64,000 nt of DNA, taken from PFJX01 sp964542455 (GTDB lineage Bacteria > Pseudomonadota > Gammaproteobacteria > Burkholderiales > Thiobacillaceae). Of this stretch, positions 35,482 through 44,702 are shown piece by piece. How positions within the stretch are numbered: position 1 is the stretch's first letter; every line of letters starts with the position of its first letter. The notes beneath the pieces are model-generated. The model saw nothing but the letters and a program-made list of their open reading frames with translations, was not told the origin of the DNA and ran no database searches. The stretch covers positions 69,100 through 133,099 of the forward strand of contig CAZIUC010000007.1 in assembly GCA_964542455.1 (NCBI GenBank). Reading direction: 5' to 3'. Position numbers and translations under genes: made by a program.

Positions 35482-35514
35482 CCCCCCTTTATCAAAGGGG
35501 GGCAGGAGGGATTT
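35482..35514. repeat. KGG-family palindromic repeat between convergent genes
   Basis: A C6-T3 / A3-G6 hairpin with a following G-run and ATTT starts 3 bp after the rlhA stop. It may act as a terminator substitute in the 55-bp convergent gap. Confidence 0.88.
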
Positions 35515-35534
35515 CTCCAAGGATCGTGTACTTA

Positions 35535-35987
35535 CTACGCCGCTTTCAGATACCGTTCCTTGGCGGCGCGCGCTTCGACCGCTTCCTTCTGGCTGTAGGC
35601 GCTGCCGGACCAGAGCATGTTGTAGGCGATCTCTTCGTTACCGTTTTCGCACAGTTCAAGAACCTTGTTGAACAAGGGCTGGAAGGTCTCGGAACGGTGT
35701 GAACGCTCATGCTCCTCGAACGACTGCCAGAAGGTCACGATCAGCGCTTCCCTGTTTTTCAGTGGGTTATCCACCGCCTGGCCCACGGTGGAGCCTTCGT
35801 TGGAAACCTGCCCCGAGTTCATGGACACGAAGCCGCCGACAAAGCCGGTATCGGAGTGGTAGGTCTTGACGTTCTCGCATAGCTCGGCGACACGCATTTC
35901 CAGATCGTCGGTGCTGTATTCGGGTTTCAGGATCACGCGGTTGATGGTGACCACGCCGTCGTTGTTGAAGCCATTGATCAGTGCCAT
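35535..35987 (-). CDS. Small conserved-looking protein of unknown function, dimeric alpha/beta-barrel-like
   Basis: The 150-aa soluble product has alternating strand/helix pattern; NREALIVTFWQSFEEHERSHRS followed by FQPLFNKVLEL resembles the antibiotic-biosynthesis-monooxygenase-like dimeric barrel. This is a weak resemblance and no catalytic role is claimed. AAGGAG 7 bp before the ATG is strong, suggesting good expression. No neighbour is on the same strand nearby, so it is a single-gene unit. Confidence 0.8.
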   Translation of the reverse strand: MALINGFNNDGVVTINRVILKPEYSTDDLEMRVAELCENVKTYHSDTGFVGGFVSMNSGQVSNEGSTVGQAVDNPLKNREALIVTFWQSFEEHERSHRSETFQPLFNKVLELCENGNEEIAYNMLWSGSAYSQKEAVEARAAKERYLKAA

Positions 35988-36183
35988 GTTGCATCTCCTT
36001 GATTAGTAAATAAGCGGATGCTGATATACATCCGCCAAAAAGAAGCGCTTCAGGTTTGTACTGGCGCTTCGTTGGAGATACCTTATCAAAACACTCAAGT
36101 AATAACAACGGTATTGTTTATGTGGTTATAAGTAGAAGTTTTCGGGAGTGTGGGAATGCAGCCGTTCCACGGGAAGTAGTGAA

Positions 36184-36309
36184 GCCCCCCCTTTTCTCAA
36201 AGGGGGGCAGGGGGGATTTAGCAACGCTCGCACCCGCGCCAACCTCGAAGAAATCCCTGATAGAGCCCCTACTCTTCGGTACCCCAGCCCCCCTTTGAGA
36301 AAGGGGGGA
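36184..36309. repeat. Two KGG-family repeats with the CCGAAGAG module (gene-free 35988-36314)
   Basis: Hairpin units lie at 36184-36219 and 36284-36309, facing each other, with AGCCCCTACTCTTCGGTACC between them. The left part of the interval (35988-36180) is AT-rich and holds the promoter region of the small gene at 35535; no clear motif is seen there. Confidence 0.88.
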
Positions 36310-36314
36310 GGCAA

Positions 36315-39300
36315 CTACGCGATTTCGCGCAGAAATCCGCGAATCAACTCCAGTCGCTTGCCCAGGGTGGCGCAGTCTTTCTCGATCTTCAGCTTGTCTT
36401 GTCCGGCGAGTTTGTATTCGCGCCTGGTCTGGATCAGTTTGATCAGCTTCATCGGATCGAACGGCGGGTTCGGCTCGAACTGGATGCTGGCACCTTCGGA
36501 ACTGACGGCCAGACGGGCGATGCCGAAGGGTTTGGTTTCCAGGCGCAGGCGGTGCACCGCCATGAGCGCTTCGGCCGGCTCCGGCAAGAGGCCGAAGCGG
36601 TCGATCAGTTCTTCCTTGAGGTCATCCAGTTCCGCCAGGGTTTCGCTGTTGGCCAGGCGCTTGTAGAGCACCAGACGTTCGTGGATGTCACCGCAATAAT
36701 CGTCCGGCAGCAGGGCGGGCATATGCAGGTTGATTTCGGCGGTGGCTTTGAGCGGGGCGTCCATGTCCGGCTCGCGGCCTTCCTTGAGTGATTTCACCGC
36801 ACTCGCCAGCATGTCGTTGAAAAGATTGAAACCAACCTCCTGCATTTCGCCGCTTTGCGACTCGCCCAGCACCTCGCCCGCGCCACGGATTTCCAGGTCA
36901 TGCATGGCCAGGTAGAAGCCGGAACCGAGGTCTTCCATGCTCTGGATGGCGTCCAGGCGCTTGGCGGCGGCGGGGGTGACTTTCACGCCGTCCGGCGGGG
37001 TGAGCAGATAGGCATAGGCCTGGTGATGCGAGCGGCCGACGCGGCCACGCAACTGGTGCAACTGCGCCAGGCCGAACTTGTCGGCGCGGTTCATGATGAT
37101 GGTGTTGGCGGTGGGCACGTCGATGCCGGTTTCGATGATGGTGGTGCACAGCAGCAGGTTGAAGCGCTGGTGGGTGAAGTCGCGCATCACATGTTCCAGT
37201 TCGCGTTCCGGCATCTGGCCGTGGGCAACTTCGATGCGTGCTTCCGGCAGCAGCTTGACCAGTTTTTCACGCATGGTCTGGATGGTGTCGACTTCGTTGT
37301 GCAGGAAGAATATCTGGCCGCCGCGCTTCAGTTCGCGCAAGGCCGCCTCGCGGATCAGGCCGTCGGAGATCGGCTGCACAAAGGTCTTGATCGCCAATCG
37401 CTTCTGCGGCGCGGTGGCGATCACCGAGAAATCGCGGATGCCTTCCAGCGACATCGCCAGGGTGCGCGGGATAGGGGTGGCGGTCAGGGTCAGCACGTCT
37501 ACCTCGGCGCGCAGTTCCTTCATGCGCTCCTTCTGGCGCACGCCAAAACGGTGTTCCTCGTCAAGGATGGTCAGCCCCAGGTTTTTGAACACCACATCCT
37601 TCTGCAACAGCTTGTGGGTGCCGATGACGATGTCGATGCGGCCGGCCTTGAGGCCTTCCAGCGCGCCGGCGACTTCCTTGGGCGAGCGGAAGCGCGACAA
37701 CTCGGCGATGCGCACGGCGGTATCCGCGAAACGGTCGGAGAAGGTCTGGAAATGTTGTTCCGCCAGCAGGGTGGTGGGGCACAACACCGCCACCTGTTTG
37801 CCGCCGGAGACAGCGACAAAGGCCGCGCGCAGGGCCACTTCGGTCTTGCCGAAGCCGACATCGCCGCACACCAGGCGGTCCATCGGCCGGCCGGAGGTCA
37901 TGTCGCTCACCACGGCCTCGATGGCCGCCATCTGGTCCGGGGTTTCCTCGAAGCCGAAGCCTTCCGCGAAGGCGTCCAGATCGTGTTCACTCGTGGCGAA
38001 GGCATGGCCCTGGCGGGCGGCGCGCTGGGCGTAGATGTTGAGGAGTTCGGCGGCGGTGTCGCGCGCCTTCTCCATCGCCCGACGCCGGGCTTTCTCCCAT
38101 TGGCCGCTGCCCAGACGGTGCAGCGGCGCCGTGTCCGGGTCGCCACCGAGGTAGCGGGAAATCAGGTGCAGATGCGCGACCGGCACATAGAGCTTGTCGC
38201 CACCGGCGAATTCCAGGGAGAGGAACTCCTCGGTGCCGTCGCCCAGATCCATGCCGGAGAGGCCGAGATAGCGGCCGATGCCGTGTTGGCCATGCACCAC
38301 CGGATCGCCGATCTTGAGTTCGGACAGATCCTTCAACAACCCTTCTGCGCTGCTGGCGCGCTTGCCCTCGCGCGCGCGGCGGGAAATTGGGCTGCGCGCG
38401 TAAAGCTCGGTTTCGGTGAGGACGGCGAGCTGGCTGGAAAGATCGATGAAACCCGTGGCAAGGGGGCCGGTGGTCAACATGAAGTTGGCCGGCTCCCCCC
38501 TTTCCCAAAGGGGGGCTGGGGGAGATTTCTTCGTGGGTTGCACGGTGGCGGGCGTTGCTAAATCCCCCCTGCCCCCCTTTGGGAAAGGGGGGTGAGCCGT
38601 GCCATCTTTGGCGCCTTGAGTGGTTTGTCGCGCATCCGAAGGCCATCCCTCCAACAGCACCGGCTTCAACCCATATTCCGCCAGCGCATTCGCCAGCGTT
38701 TCGCGCCGGCCCAGGCTTTCCGCGATCACCAGGGTCGCGCCAGGAAAACTGTCGAGATGCGCTTTCAGGCGGTAATAGGGGTTCTCGGCCTTGCGTTCCA
38801 CTTCCACGGCGGGGGCGGCCTGATATGCCAGCGGGGTATCCGCCTCGCCGCTCAGTTCCACTCGCGCATAAGGCTTCAACACTCCGAAAAACTGGTCCGG
38901 TGGCAGGAACAGCGCATCCGGCGCCAGCAAGGGGCGGTGTTTGTCGCCCCGCATCAAGCGATGGCGGCTTTGCGTGTCGCGCCAGAAACCGTCCACCGCT
39001 TCCTGGATGTCGCCGTGCAGGACCAGCGCGGTGTCCTCGGCCAGGTAGTCGAACAGGGTGGCGGTTTCTTCGAAGAACAGCGGCAGGTAGTACTCGACGC
39101 CGCCGGGCGCCAGCTTGTTGGAAACGTCCTTGTACATCTGGCTCTTCGACGGGTCGCCCTCGAAGCGGTCGCGGAAGTTCTGCCGGAAGCGGGTAACGCC
39201 GGACTCGTCCAGCGGTACTTCGCGTGCCGGCAGCAGGTGGATTTCGGCCACCTTGTAGAGGGTGCGCTGGTTGTCCGGGTCGAAGGTGCGGATGCTCTCG

Positions 39301-39857
39301 ATCTCGTCGTCGAACAGATCGACGCGATAGGGCAGGGCCGTGCCCATCGGGAACAGATCGATGATGCCGCCGCGCACCGCGAATTCACCCGGCGAGAGCA
39401 CCTGCTGCACCGCGCTGTAGCCGGCCTCGGTCAGGCGCGAGCGTAGCTTGTCCGCGTTCAGCTTGTCGCGTTCCTTGAGCAGGAAGGCGTGGGCGTTGAG
39501 ATAACTCGGTGGGCACAGGCGCTGCATCGCCGTGGCGGCCGGCGTCACCAGGACATCGACCTTTTCCGAAGAGGCCAGCCAGAGGGCGGAAAGCCGCTCG
39601 GAAACCAGATCCGGGTGCGGTGAAAGGGGGTCGTAGGGCAGCGTTTCCCAGTCCGGGAACAGGCTGACCGTCAACGCCGGATCGAACCAGGCGATTTCCT
39701 CGGCCAGTCGGGTCGCCTCCTGCGCGGTCTGGGTCAGGAGGAGAACGCGCTGCTTTTTTTCCGAGGCGGCGAGATTCGCGAGGATCAGACTGTCGGCGGA
39801 GCCGGGGGGGCGGCGAAATTTCAGACGTTGGCCAGGAGGGGGAAGCTTGAGAGTCAC
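36315..39857 (-). CDS. mfd: Transcription-repair coupling factor
   Basis: The 1180-aa product displaces RNA polymerase stalled at DNA lesions and recruits UvrA. Domains in order: UvrB-like N-terminal part (SLFPDWETLPYDPLSPHPDL), RNA polymerase interaction domain (GDPVVHGQHGIGRYLGL), and RecG-like helicase with Walker A GDVGFGKTEVALRAAF (about 660-672) and DEEH box LDEEHRFGV (about 765), then motif VI (HQLRGRVGRS) and the C-terminal TRCF domain. Residues about 422-454 are an insertion of two in-frame KGG repeats (PPFPKGGRGD and PPAPLWERGE), lying between the UvrB-like and RNA-polymerase-binding regions, where a flexible linker is tolerable. Confidence 0.97.
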   Translation of the reverse strand: MTLKLPPPGQRLKFRRPPGSADSLILANLAASEKKQRVLLLTQTAQEATRLAEEIAWFDPALTVSLFPDWETLPYDPLSPHPDLVSERLSALWLASSEKVDVLVTPAATAMQRLCPPSYLNAHAFLLKERDKLNADKLRSRLTEAGYSAVQQVLSPGEFAVRGGIIDLFPMGTALPYRVDLFDDEIESIRTFDPDNQRTLYKVAEIHLLPAREVPLDESGVTRFRQNFRDRFEGDPSKSQMYKDVSNKLAPGGVEYYLPLFFEETATLFDYLAEDTALVLHGDIQEAVDGFWRDTQSRHRLMRGDKHRPLLAPDALFLPPDQFFGVLKPYARVELSGEADTPLAYQAAPAVEVERKAENPYYRLKAHLDSFPGATLVIAESLGRRETLANALAEYGLKPVLLEGWPSDARQTTQGAKDGTAHPPFPKGGRGDLATPATVQPTKKSPPAPLWERGEPANFMLTTGPLATGFIDLSSQLAVLTETELYARSPISRRAREGKRASSAEGLLKDLSELKIGDPVVHGQHGIGRYLGLSGMDLGDGTEEFLSLEFAGGDKLYVPVAHLHLISRYLGGDPDTAPLHRLGSGQWEKARRRAMEKARDTAAELLNIYAQRAARQGHAFATSEHDLDAFAEGFGFEETPDQMAAIEAVVSDMTSGRPMDRLVCGDVGFGKTEVALRAAFVAVSGGKQVAVLCPTTLLAEQHFQTFSDRFADTAVRIAELSRFRSPKEVAGALEGLKAGRIDIVIGTHKLLQKDVVFKNLGLTILDEEHRFGVRQKERMKELRAEVDVLTLTATPIPRTLAMSLEGIRDFSVIATAPQKRLAIKTFVQPISDGLIREAALRELKRGGQIFFLHNEVDTIQTMREKLVKLLPEARIEVAHGQMPERELEHVMRDFTHQRFNLLLCTTIIETGIDVPTANTIIMNRADKFGLAQLHQLRGRVGRSHHQAYAYLLTPPDGVKVTPAAAKRLDAIQSMEDLGSGFYLAMHDLEIRGAGEVLGESQSGEMQEVGFNLFNDMLASAVKSLKEGREPDMDAPLKATAEINLHMPALLPDDYCGDIHERLVLYKRLANSETLAELDDLKEELIDRFGLLPEPAEALMAVHRLRLETKPFGIARLAVSSEGASIQFEPNPPFDPMKLIKLIQTRREYKLAGQDKLKIEKDCATLGKRLELIRGFLREIA
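38495..38592. repeat. Two KGG-family repeats in frame in mfd
   Basis: Hairpin units at 38495-38528 and 38560-38592 face each other around about 30 bp, the same tail-to-tail arrangement as in the intergenic pairs at 27258-27347. Their combined length keeps the mfd frame open. Confidence 0.9.
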
Positions 39858-39944
39858 GGATATGAATGCGGGATAGGTTGGCGATAGACGCCAAAGGCCG
39901 ATGATTATCCCAAAACTACGCCATCAACGTCGGCTGAAGGGGTA

Positions 39945-41228
39945 TCAGCGGTTCAGCTCGGCCTGGCTCCAGCGGTTGCCGCCCGCGCCTTTGCTTTGAT
40001 ACATGGCGCGGTCCGCGGCGGCCAGAAGCTCGTCGCCGCCGGTACCGTGCGTGGGGTAGACCGCCGCCCCGACACTGGCATGTACGCTGCAATTGCCGCC
40101 GTAATTGCACTCCATGTCGGCGATGCCGTGGACAATGCGGTCGCAGAAATGGCGAATCTGATCCGTGCCGCTCAGGTTCGGGCAAACCAGCGCGAATTCG
40201 TCGCCGCCAAGACGCGCCACGATGTCGCTCTCCCGTGCCAGGCTCAGCAAGGTGTTGGCCAGCGTTTTCAGCAATTCGTCGCCGGCGGCATGGCCGAAAC
40301 GGTCGTTGATCGGCTTGAACCCATCCAGATCAAGAAGCAGCAGGGAAAAAGCCTGGCTCGCGCGGCTGGCCTCAACCACCTGCCGCTCCAGGGTTTCACG
40401 CAGGGCCGCGCGATTGAACAAGCCGGTCAGGGCGTCGCGTTGGGCAAGCTCGCGCCAGCGGCCACCATCCTGTCTTACGGAATGGTATTGCTTCACCAAG
40501 CCCAGCACGATGACCAGGAAGTTGAGCAACGCGAGAGCGAAGGCGCCGGTCTGAATCAAGCGCAGTTCACGGATGCGGCTGACGGATTGCTGTTCCAGCG
40601 CGAAGGTGAGGTCGTTCATGCGCGCGAGGATTTCGCGGTTGTTGGCGATCATGTAATCCATCGCCCAGCGAAAATCGTCCGTGGAGGCCGATGGCGTTTT
40701 CAGCAGCGTATCAAGGCGTTGCGTCAACGGCGCCACCTTGAGCAACGCCACATCGAGCGGCCCGCGTCCGGCATCCTGCTCAACCCGGCGCAGTTTTACC
40801 TGCTGACCATCGCCCCCTTTGGTCACGCCACCCTGGTCGAAGGCGCGTAACGTGGTGGCGAACAGCTCATAGGCGTTCGCCAGTTCCTCGCGTGCTTGTG
40901 TCCGAGTGATTTCGTCAGGCGCGTGGTTGGCCAGCAATAATGATTTGGTGATCTGCTGCGAGAGCATGCGCTGGCGGCCAGCCAGGTTGATCGCCACGGC
41001 ATCGCGCGAGACCTGATCGGCGATCCACAGATTGATGACCAGCACGCTCAGGTCGAGTATCACGAACAATGCGATGGCAATGCCGAGTTTGAGCGGGGAA
41101 CCGAGAAGGAGGCGGGTGGGTAGGAGCATTGCCCGAGAAAGGCTGGCAGGAGCCCCGATTCTGGGCAAGTGCCCGTGATTGGGCAAACGTTGAGTTTTTG
41201 ACACTGCTAGGATGGGTCCATTAGTCAT
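39945..41228 (-). CDS. Membrane-bound diguanylate cyclase with PilJ-like sensor region
   Basis: The 427-aa product has one membrane helix near residues 48-70, a periplasmic helical domain of the PilJ/NarX type (NLAGRQRMLSQQITKSLL), a second helix near 225-250 and a C-terminal GGDEF domain. The active motif GGDEF is at 341-345 and an inhibitory site RESD lies five residues before it, so it should make c-di-GMP with product feedback. The start is uncertain: 41228 has GGAG nearby but lies only 17 bp from the divergent ovoA start; an ATG at 41129 gives a normal N-terminus and leaves room for promoters. Confidence 0.9.
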   Translation of the reverse strand: MTNGPILAVSKTQRLPNHGHLPRIGAPASLSRAMLLPTRLLLGSPLKLGIAIALFVILDLSVLVINLWIADQVSRDAVAINLAGRQRMLSQQITKSLLLANHAPDEITRTQAREELANAYELFATTLRAFDQGGVTKGGDGQQVKLRRVEQDAGRGPLDVALLKVAPLTQRLDTLLKTPSASTDDFRWAMDYMIANNREILARMNDLTFALEQQSVSRIRELRLIQTGAFALALLNFLVIVLGLVKQYHSVRQDGGRWRELAQRDALTGLFNRAALRETLERQVVEASRASQAFSLLLLDLDGFKPINDRFGHAAGDELLKTLANTLLSLARESDIVARLGGDEFALVCPNLSGTDQIRHFCDRIVHGIADMECNYGGNCSVHASVGAAVYPTHGTGGDELLAAADRAMYQSKGAGGNRWSQAELNR

Positions 41229-41245
41229 TACTCTCCGTCCCGCCC

Positions 41246-43357
41246 ATGTCCGCCAAGTACTTCCCGCGAACCCCGAATCTTGCCGATGGCAATGCAGAAG
41301 ACAAGCGCCGAGAGATTCGCGCTTACTTTCACGCCACCTTCGACCGCTATGAGCAGTTGTTCGAGGTGCTGGCCAGCGACGAGGCGTATTTCCGCAAACC
41401 GATCCCGTTGCGGCATCCGCTGATTTTCTATTTCGGCCATACCGCCACGTTTTTCGTCAACAAGCTGGTATTGGCCGGTTTGCTGAGCGAACGGATCAAC
41501 CCGCGTTTCGAGTCGATGTTCGCCATTGGCGTCGATGAAATGAGCTGGGACGATCTCGGCGAGGCGCATTACGACTGGCCGACGGTGGCCGAGGTCCGGG
41601 CCTATCGAATGCGGGTGCGCGCGGCGCTGGACAACCTCATCGCCAATCTGCCGCTGACCTTGCCGATAGCCTGGGATCACCCCTGGTGGCCGATCCTGAT
41701 GGGCATCGAGCACGAGCGCATTCACCTTGAAACTTCGTCGGTGCTGATCCGCCAGCAGGGGCTGGCTTATGTGCGGCCGCATCCGGCTTGGTCGCCTTGC
41801 CGCGACAGTGGCGCGGCGCCCGCCAACGAACTGGTGGAAGTGCCGTCAGGCAAGGTGAGCCTCGGCAAGCAACGCGATGACCAGTACTACGGCTGGGACA
41901 ACGAATACGGCCGCCACGAGGCCGACCTTCCGGCGTTTCAGGTCGCCCGTTATCTGGCCAGCAACGCCGAATTCCTGGAATTCGTCCGCGACGCTGGCTA
42001 CGCCAACGATGCCTGGTGGACCGAGGAAGGCCTGGCCTGGCGCAATTTCACGGAAGCCCGCCATCCCACCTTCTGGTTGCCCGACGGCAACGGCTGGCGT
42101 CTGCGCCTGATGCTGGAAGAGGTGGCCATGCCCTGGGACTGGCCGGTCGAGGTGAATTTCCACGAGGCCAAGGCTTTCTGTAACTGGAAGGCCGCGCGTG
42201 ACGGCCTGAAGGTGCGCTTGCCCAGCGAGGACGAGTGGCACCACTTGGCCGCGTTCGCCGGGGTGGGCGAAGTGCCGGGTGACGGCGCGGCGGCCGCCAA
42301 CCTGCATCTCGACCACGGAGCTTCCTCCTGCCCGGTCAACCGCCACGCGCATGGCCCGTTGTTCGACGTGGTGGGCAATGTCTGGCAGTGGACCGAGACG
42401 CCGATCTACCCCTTCGACGGCTTCCAGGTGCATCCGCTCTACGACGACTTCACCACGCCTACCTTTGACGAGCGCCACAACCTGTTCAAGGGCGGCTCCT
42501 GGATTTCCTGCGGCAACGAAAGCCGCCTGGCCGCGCGCTACGCCTTTCGGCGGCATTTCTTTCAGCACGCCGGCTTTCGTTATGTGGTGGGCGACCCGCC
42601 ACCGGCGCCGCCGCCCTCGCACTACGAGAGCGACAAGTTCCTGTCCGAATACGCCGAGTTTCATTTCGGCGACAACTACTTCGGTGTGCCCAACTTCTCG
42701 CGGGCCCTGGCCGAACTGGCGATCCAGGCCATGGGCGAGCGGCCGAAGCGTCGCGCCCTCGACCTCGGCTGCGCGGTGGGACGGGCCTCTTTTGAACTGG
42801 CGCGGGTATTCGATGCCGTGGAAGGCATCGACTTTTCCGCCCGCTTCATCAGCCTCGGCGCCGAATTCGCCGAGCGTGGCGTGCTGCGCTACACCCTGGT
42901 CGACGAGGGCGAACTGGTCTCCTACCGCGAGCGGCGCCTGGCCGACCTCGGCCTGGAAGCGACGCGCGACAAAGTGAGTTTCTTCCAGGGCGACGCCTGC
43001 AATCTGAAACCGCATTTCGCCGGCTACGACCTGGTCCTCGCCGCCAACCTGATCGACCGCCTGTACAGCCCGGCCAGGTTCCTCGACGGCGTGCATGAAC
43101 GGGTCAACCCCGGTGGCATGCTGCTCATCGCTTCGCCCTATACCTGGCTGGCCGAGCACACGCCCAGGGAGGAATGGATCGGCGGCTACAAGAAAGATGG
43201 CGAGAACGTCACCACCCTGGACGGCTTGAAAGCCCACCTCGGGGCGCATTTCAAGCTGCTGCAAGGCCCGCTCGAAGTGCCCTTCGTCATCCGCGAAACC
43301 CGGCACAAATTCCAGCACACGCTTTCCGAGGTGACGATCTGGGAGCGTTTGCCATGA
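41246..43357 (+). CDS. ovoA: OvoA: 5-histidylcysteine sulfoxide synthase fused to 4-mercaptohistidine N1-methyltransferase
   Basis: The 703-aa enzyme performs the first and last steps of ovothiol synthesis. An N-terminal DinB-like domain carries the iron ligands: His65 (in YFGHTATFF) and the H-x3-H-x-E set His156, His160, Glu162. A formylglycine-generating-enzyme-like/EgtB domain follows (GNVWQWTETP, FKGGSWISCGNESRLAARYAFRR). The C-terminal methyltransferase has SAM motif DLGCAVG (506-512). Length and architecture distinguish it from EgtB of ergothioneine synthesis, which lacks the fused methyltransferase. Its stop overlaps the original ovoB start (ATGA). Confidence 0.93.
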   Translation: MSAKYFPRTPNLADGNAEDKRREIRAYFHATFDRYEQLFEVLASDEAYFRKPIPLRHPLIFYFGHTATFFVNKLVLAGLLSERINPRFESMFAIGVDEMSWDDLGEAHYDWPTVAEVRAYRMRVRAALDNLIANLPLTLPIAWDHPWWPILMGIEHERIHLETSSVLIRQQGLAYVRPHPAWSPCRDSGAAPANELVEVPSGKVSLGKQRDDQYYGWDNEYGRHEADLPAFQVARYLASNAEFLEFVRDAGYANDAWWTEEGLAWRNFTEARHPTFWLPDGNGWRLRLMLEEVAMPWDWPVEVNFHEAKAFCNWKAARDGLKVRLPSEDEWHHLAAFAGVGEVPGDGAAAANLHLDHGASSCPVNRHAHGPLFDVVGNVWQWTETPIYPFDGFQVHPLYDDFTTPTFDERHNLFKGGSWISCGNESRLAARYAFRRHFFQHAGFRYVVGDPPPAPPPSHYESDKFLSEYAEFHFGDNYFGVPNFSRALAELAIQAMGERPKRRALDLGCAVGRASFELARVFDAVEGIDFSARFISLGAEFAERGVLRYTLVDEGELVSYRERRLADLGLEATRDKVSFFQGDACNLKPHFAGYDLVLAANLIDRLYSPARFLDGVHERVNPGGMLLIASPYTWLAEHTPREEWIGGYKKDGENVTTLDGLKAHLGAHFKLLQGPLEVPFVIRETRHKFQHTLSEVTIWERLP

Positions 43358-43512
43358 GCTTCGACTTCGACCGGATCATCGCAAGCGCGCCCGGGAGTAG
43401 GTCAGGTTGCCGAAGGCTACCTGACGCTCAACCGTCAAACCCAAGTTTGATGATGGCCCGCCAGGTAGCGATAAGGCCGCAACCTGGCCTACGACGGGGG
43501 GCGCTGAATTGA
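43354..43512 (+). other. Original ovoB start converted into a 52-codon leader by a repeat insertion
   Basis: An ATG overlapping the ovoA stop begins MSFDFDRII, the same nine residues that begin the ovoB frame at 43509. After these codons the frame enters a palindromic repeat and stops at TGA 43510-43512, which overlaps the TTG start of ovoB. The two 24-bp versions (from Ser2) differ at three bases, all synonymous. The leader therefore looks like the ancestral start cut off by the insertion, with coupling retained. Confidence 0.75.
43397..43492. repeat. GTAGGTCAGGTTGC-family MITE-like element between ovoA and ovoB
   Basis: The 96-bp element has outer inverted arms (GTAGGTCAGGTTGC / GCAACCTGGCCTAC) and inner arms (CTACCTGACG and complement). 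Full-length relative at 61489-61590; half element at 56549-56580. Confidence 0.88.
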
Positions 43513-44699
43513 GTTTCGATTTCGACCGGATCATTCCACGCGAGGGCACCGCCGCGCTCAAATGGGACGGACGCAAGAGCGTGTTCGGCACGGACGACGT
43601 ACTGCCCCTGTGGGTGGCCGACATGGACTTCGCCGCGCCGGAAGCGGTGACCCAGGCGCTGACGGCGCGTGCCGCGCATCCGGTATACGGCTACAGCCTG
43701 TTTTCCGATGACGTGTATGAATCCCTGATCGACTGGCTGCGCGCGCGCCACGACTGGGAGGTCGAACGCGACTGGATCATGATGGCGCCCGGCGTGGTGC
43801 CCTCGCTGCATGCCGCCGTGCTGGCTTTCGCGGAAGCGGGGGAGAGCGTCATCGTGCAGCCGCCGGTGTATTTCCCCTTTTTCTCCGCCGTCACCGCCAC
43901 CGGCCGCCGTCTGATCGAAAACCCGCTCTTGTTCGAGGACGGCCGCTACCGCATCGACTTCGATCACCTGGAGCAATGCGCCGCCGACGCCCGCCTGTTG
44001 ATCCTGTGCAGCCCGCATAACCCGGTCGGCCGGGTCTGGAGCGAGGAAGAACAGCGCGAAATCCTGCGCATTGCCCAAAAACACAAGCTGGTGGTGCTCT
44101 CCGACGAAATCCATCACGACCTGATCTACCCCGGCCAGCGTCACATCCCGCTGGCGACGCTGGCGGACGACCCCAGCGACATCATCACCGCCGTCGCCCC
44201 GAGCAAGACCTTCAACATCCCTGGCCTGGGGCTCTCCACCCTGGTCGTGAGCAACCCGGAATACCGCGAGAAATTGCGCCTGGCCTTCGACTATCTGCAT
44301 GTCGGCGGCGCCAACCCGTTCAGCATCGTCGCCTTCGCCGCCGCCTACCAGCATGGCGCGGCCTGGCTGGACGCGCTCATGGCCTATCTGGCGGAAAGTC
44401 GCGATGAAGTCACCGCCACCCTGGCGCGCGAGGCGCCGACCATCCGCGTGGTCGCGGCGGAAGGCACTTATCTCCTGTGGCTGGATTGCCGCGCGTTTTG
44501 CCGAGAAAAGAGCCTGGACGATCTCGCGCTCAAGCGTTTTTTCGTCAGGCGGGCGCGCCTGGGAATGAGCCCGGGCAGCCTGTTCGGCCAGGGGGGCGAC
44601 GGCTTCATGCGGCTCAACCTGGGCGCGCCGCGTAGTGTGATCCGCGAGGCCATGCGGCGTCTGGTCGAAGCGGTGGCGAAATTTGACCAAACCGCATGA
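43509..44699 (+). CDS. ovoB: PLP-dependent C-S lyase of the MalY/PatB family, probable OvoB
   Basis: The 396-aa fold-type I PLP enzyme matches MalY/PatB cystathionine beta-lyases: WVADMDFAAPEAV start, YGYS, CSPHNPVGRVW, SDEIHHDLIY and PLP lysine K233 in SKTFNIPGL. In ovothiol synthesis OvoB cleaves the OvoA sulfoxide to 5-thiohistidine, and adjacency to ovoA supports this role. The TTG start at 43509 begins MSFDFDRII and overlaps the stop of the leader frame; no ribosome site is evident, so translation probably depends on coupling. A later ATG would delete conserved residues. Confidence 0.87.
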   Translation: MSFDFDRIIPREGTAALKWDGRKSVFGTDDVLPLWVADMDFAAPEAVTQALTARAAHPVYGYSLFSDDVYESLIDWLRARHDWEVERDWIMMAPGVVPSLHAAVLAFAEAGESVIVQPPVYFPFFSAVTATGRRLIENPLLFEDGRYRIDFDHLEQCAADARLLILCSPHNPVGRVWSEEEQREILRIAQKHKLVVLSDEIHHDLIYPGQRHIPLATLADDPSDIITAVAPSKTFNIPGLGLSTLVVSNPEYREKLRLAFDYLHVGGANPFSIVAFAAAYQHGAAWLDALMAYLAESRDEVTATLAREAPTIRVVAAEGTYLLWLDCRAFCREKSLDDLALKRFFVRRARLGMSPGSLFGQGGDGFMRLNLGAPRSVIREAMRRLVEAVAKFDQTA

Positions 44700-44702
44700 T
44701 CT

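Noticed and set aside
41197..41202. TTGACA as a -35 box for ovoA
   Set aside because: No acceptable -10 hexamer lies at 16-18 bp; kept only as a possibility in the divergent region.
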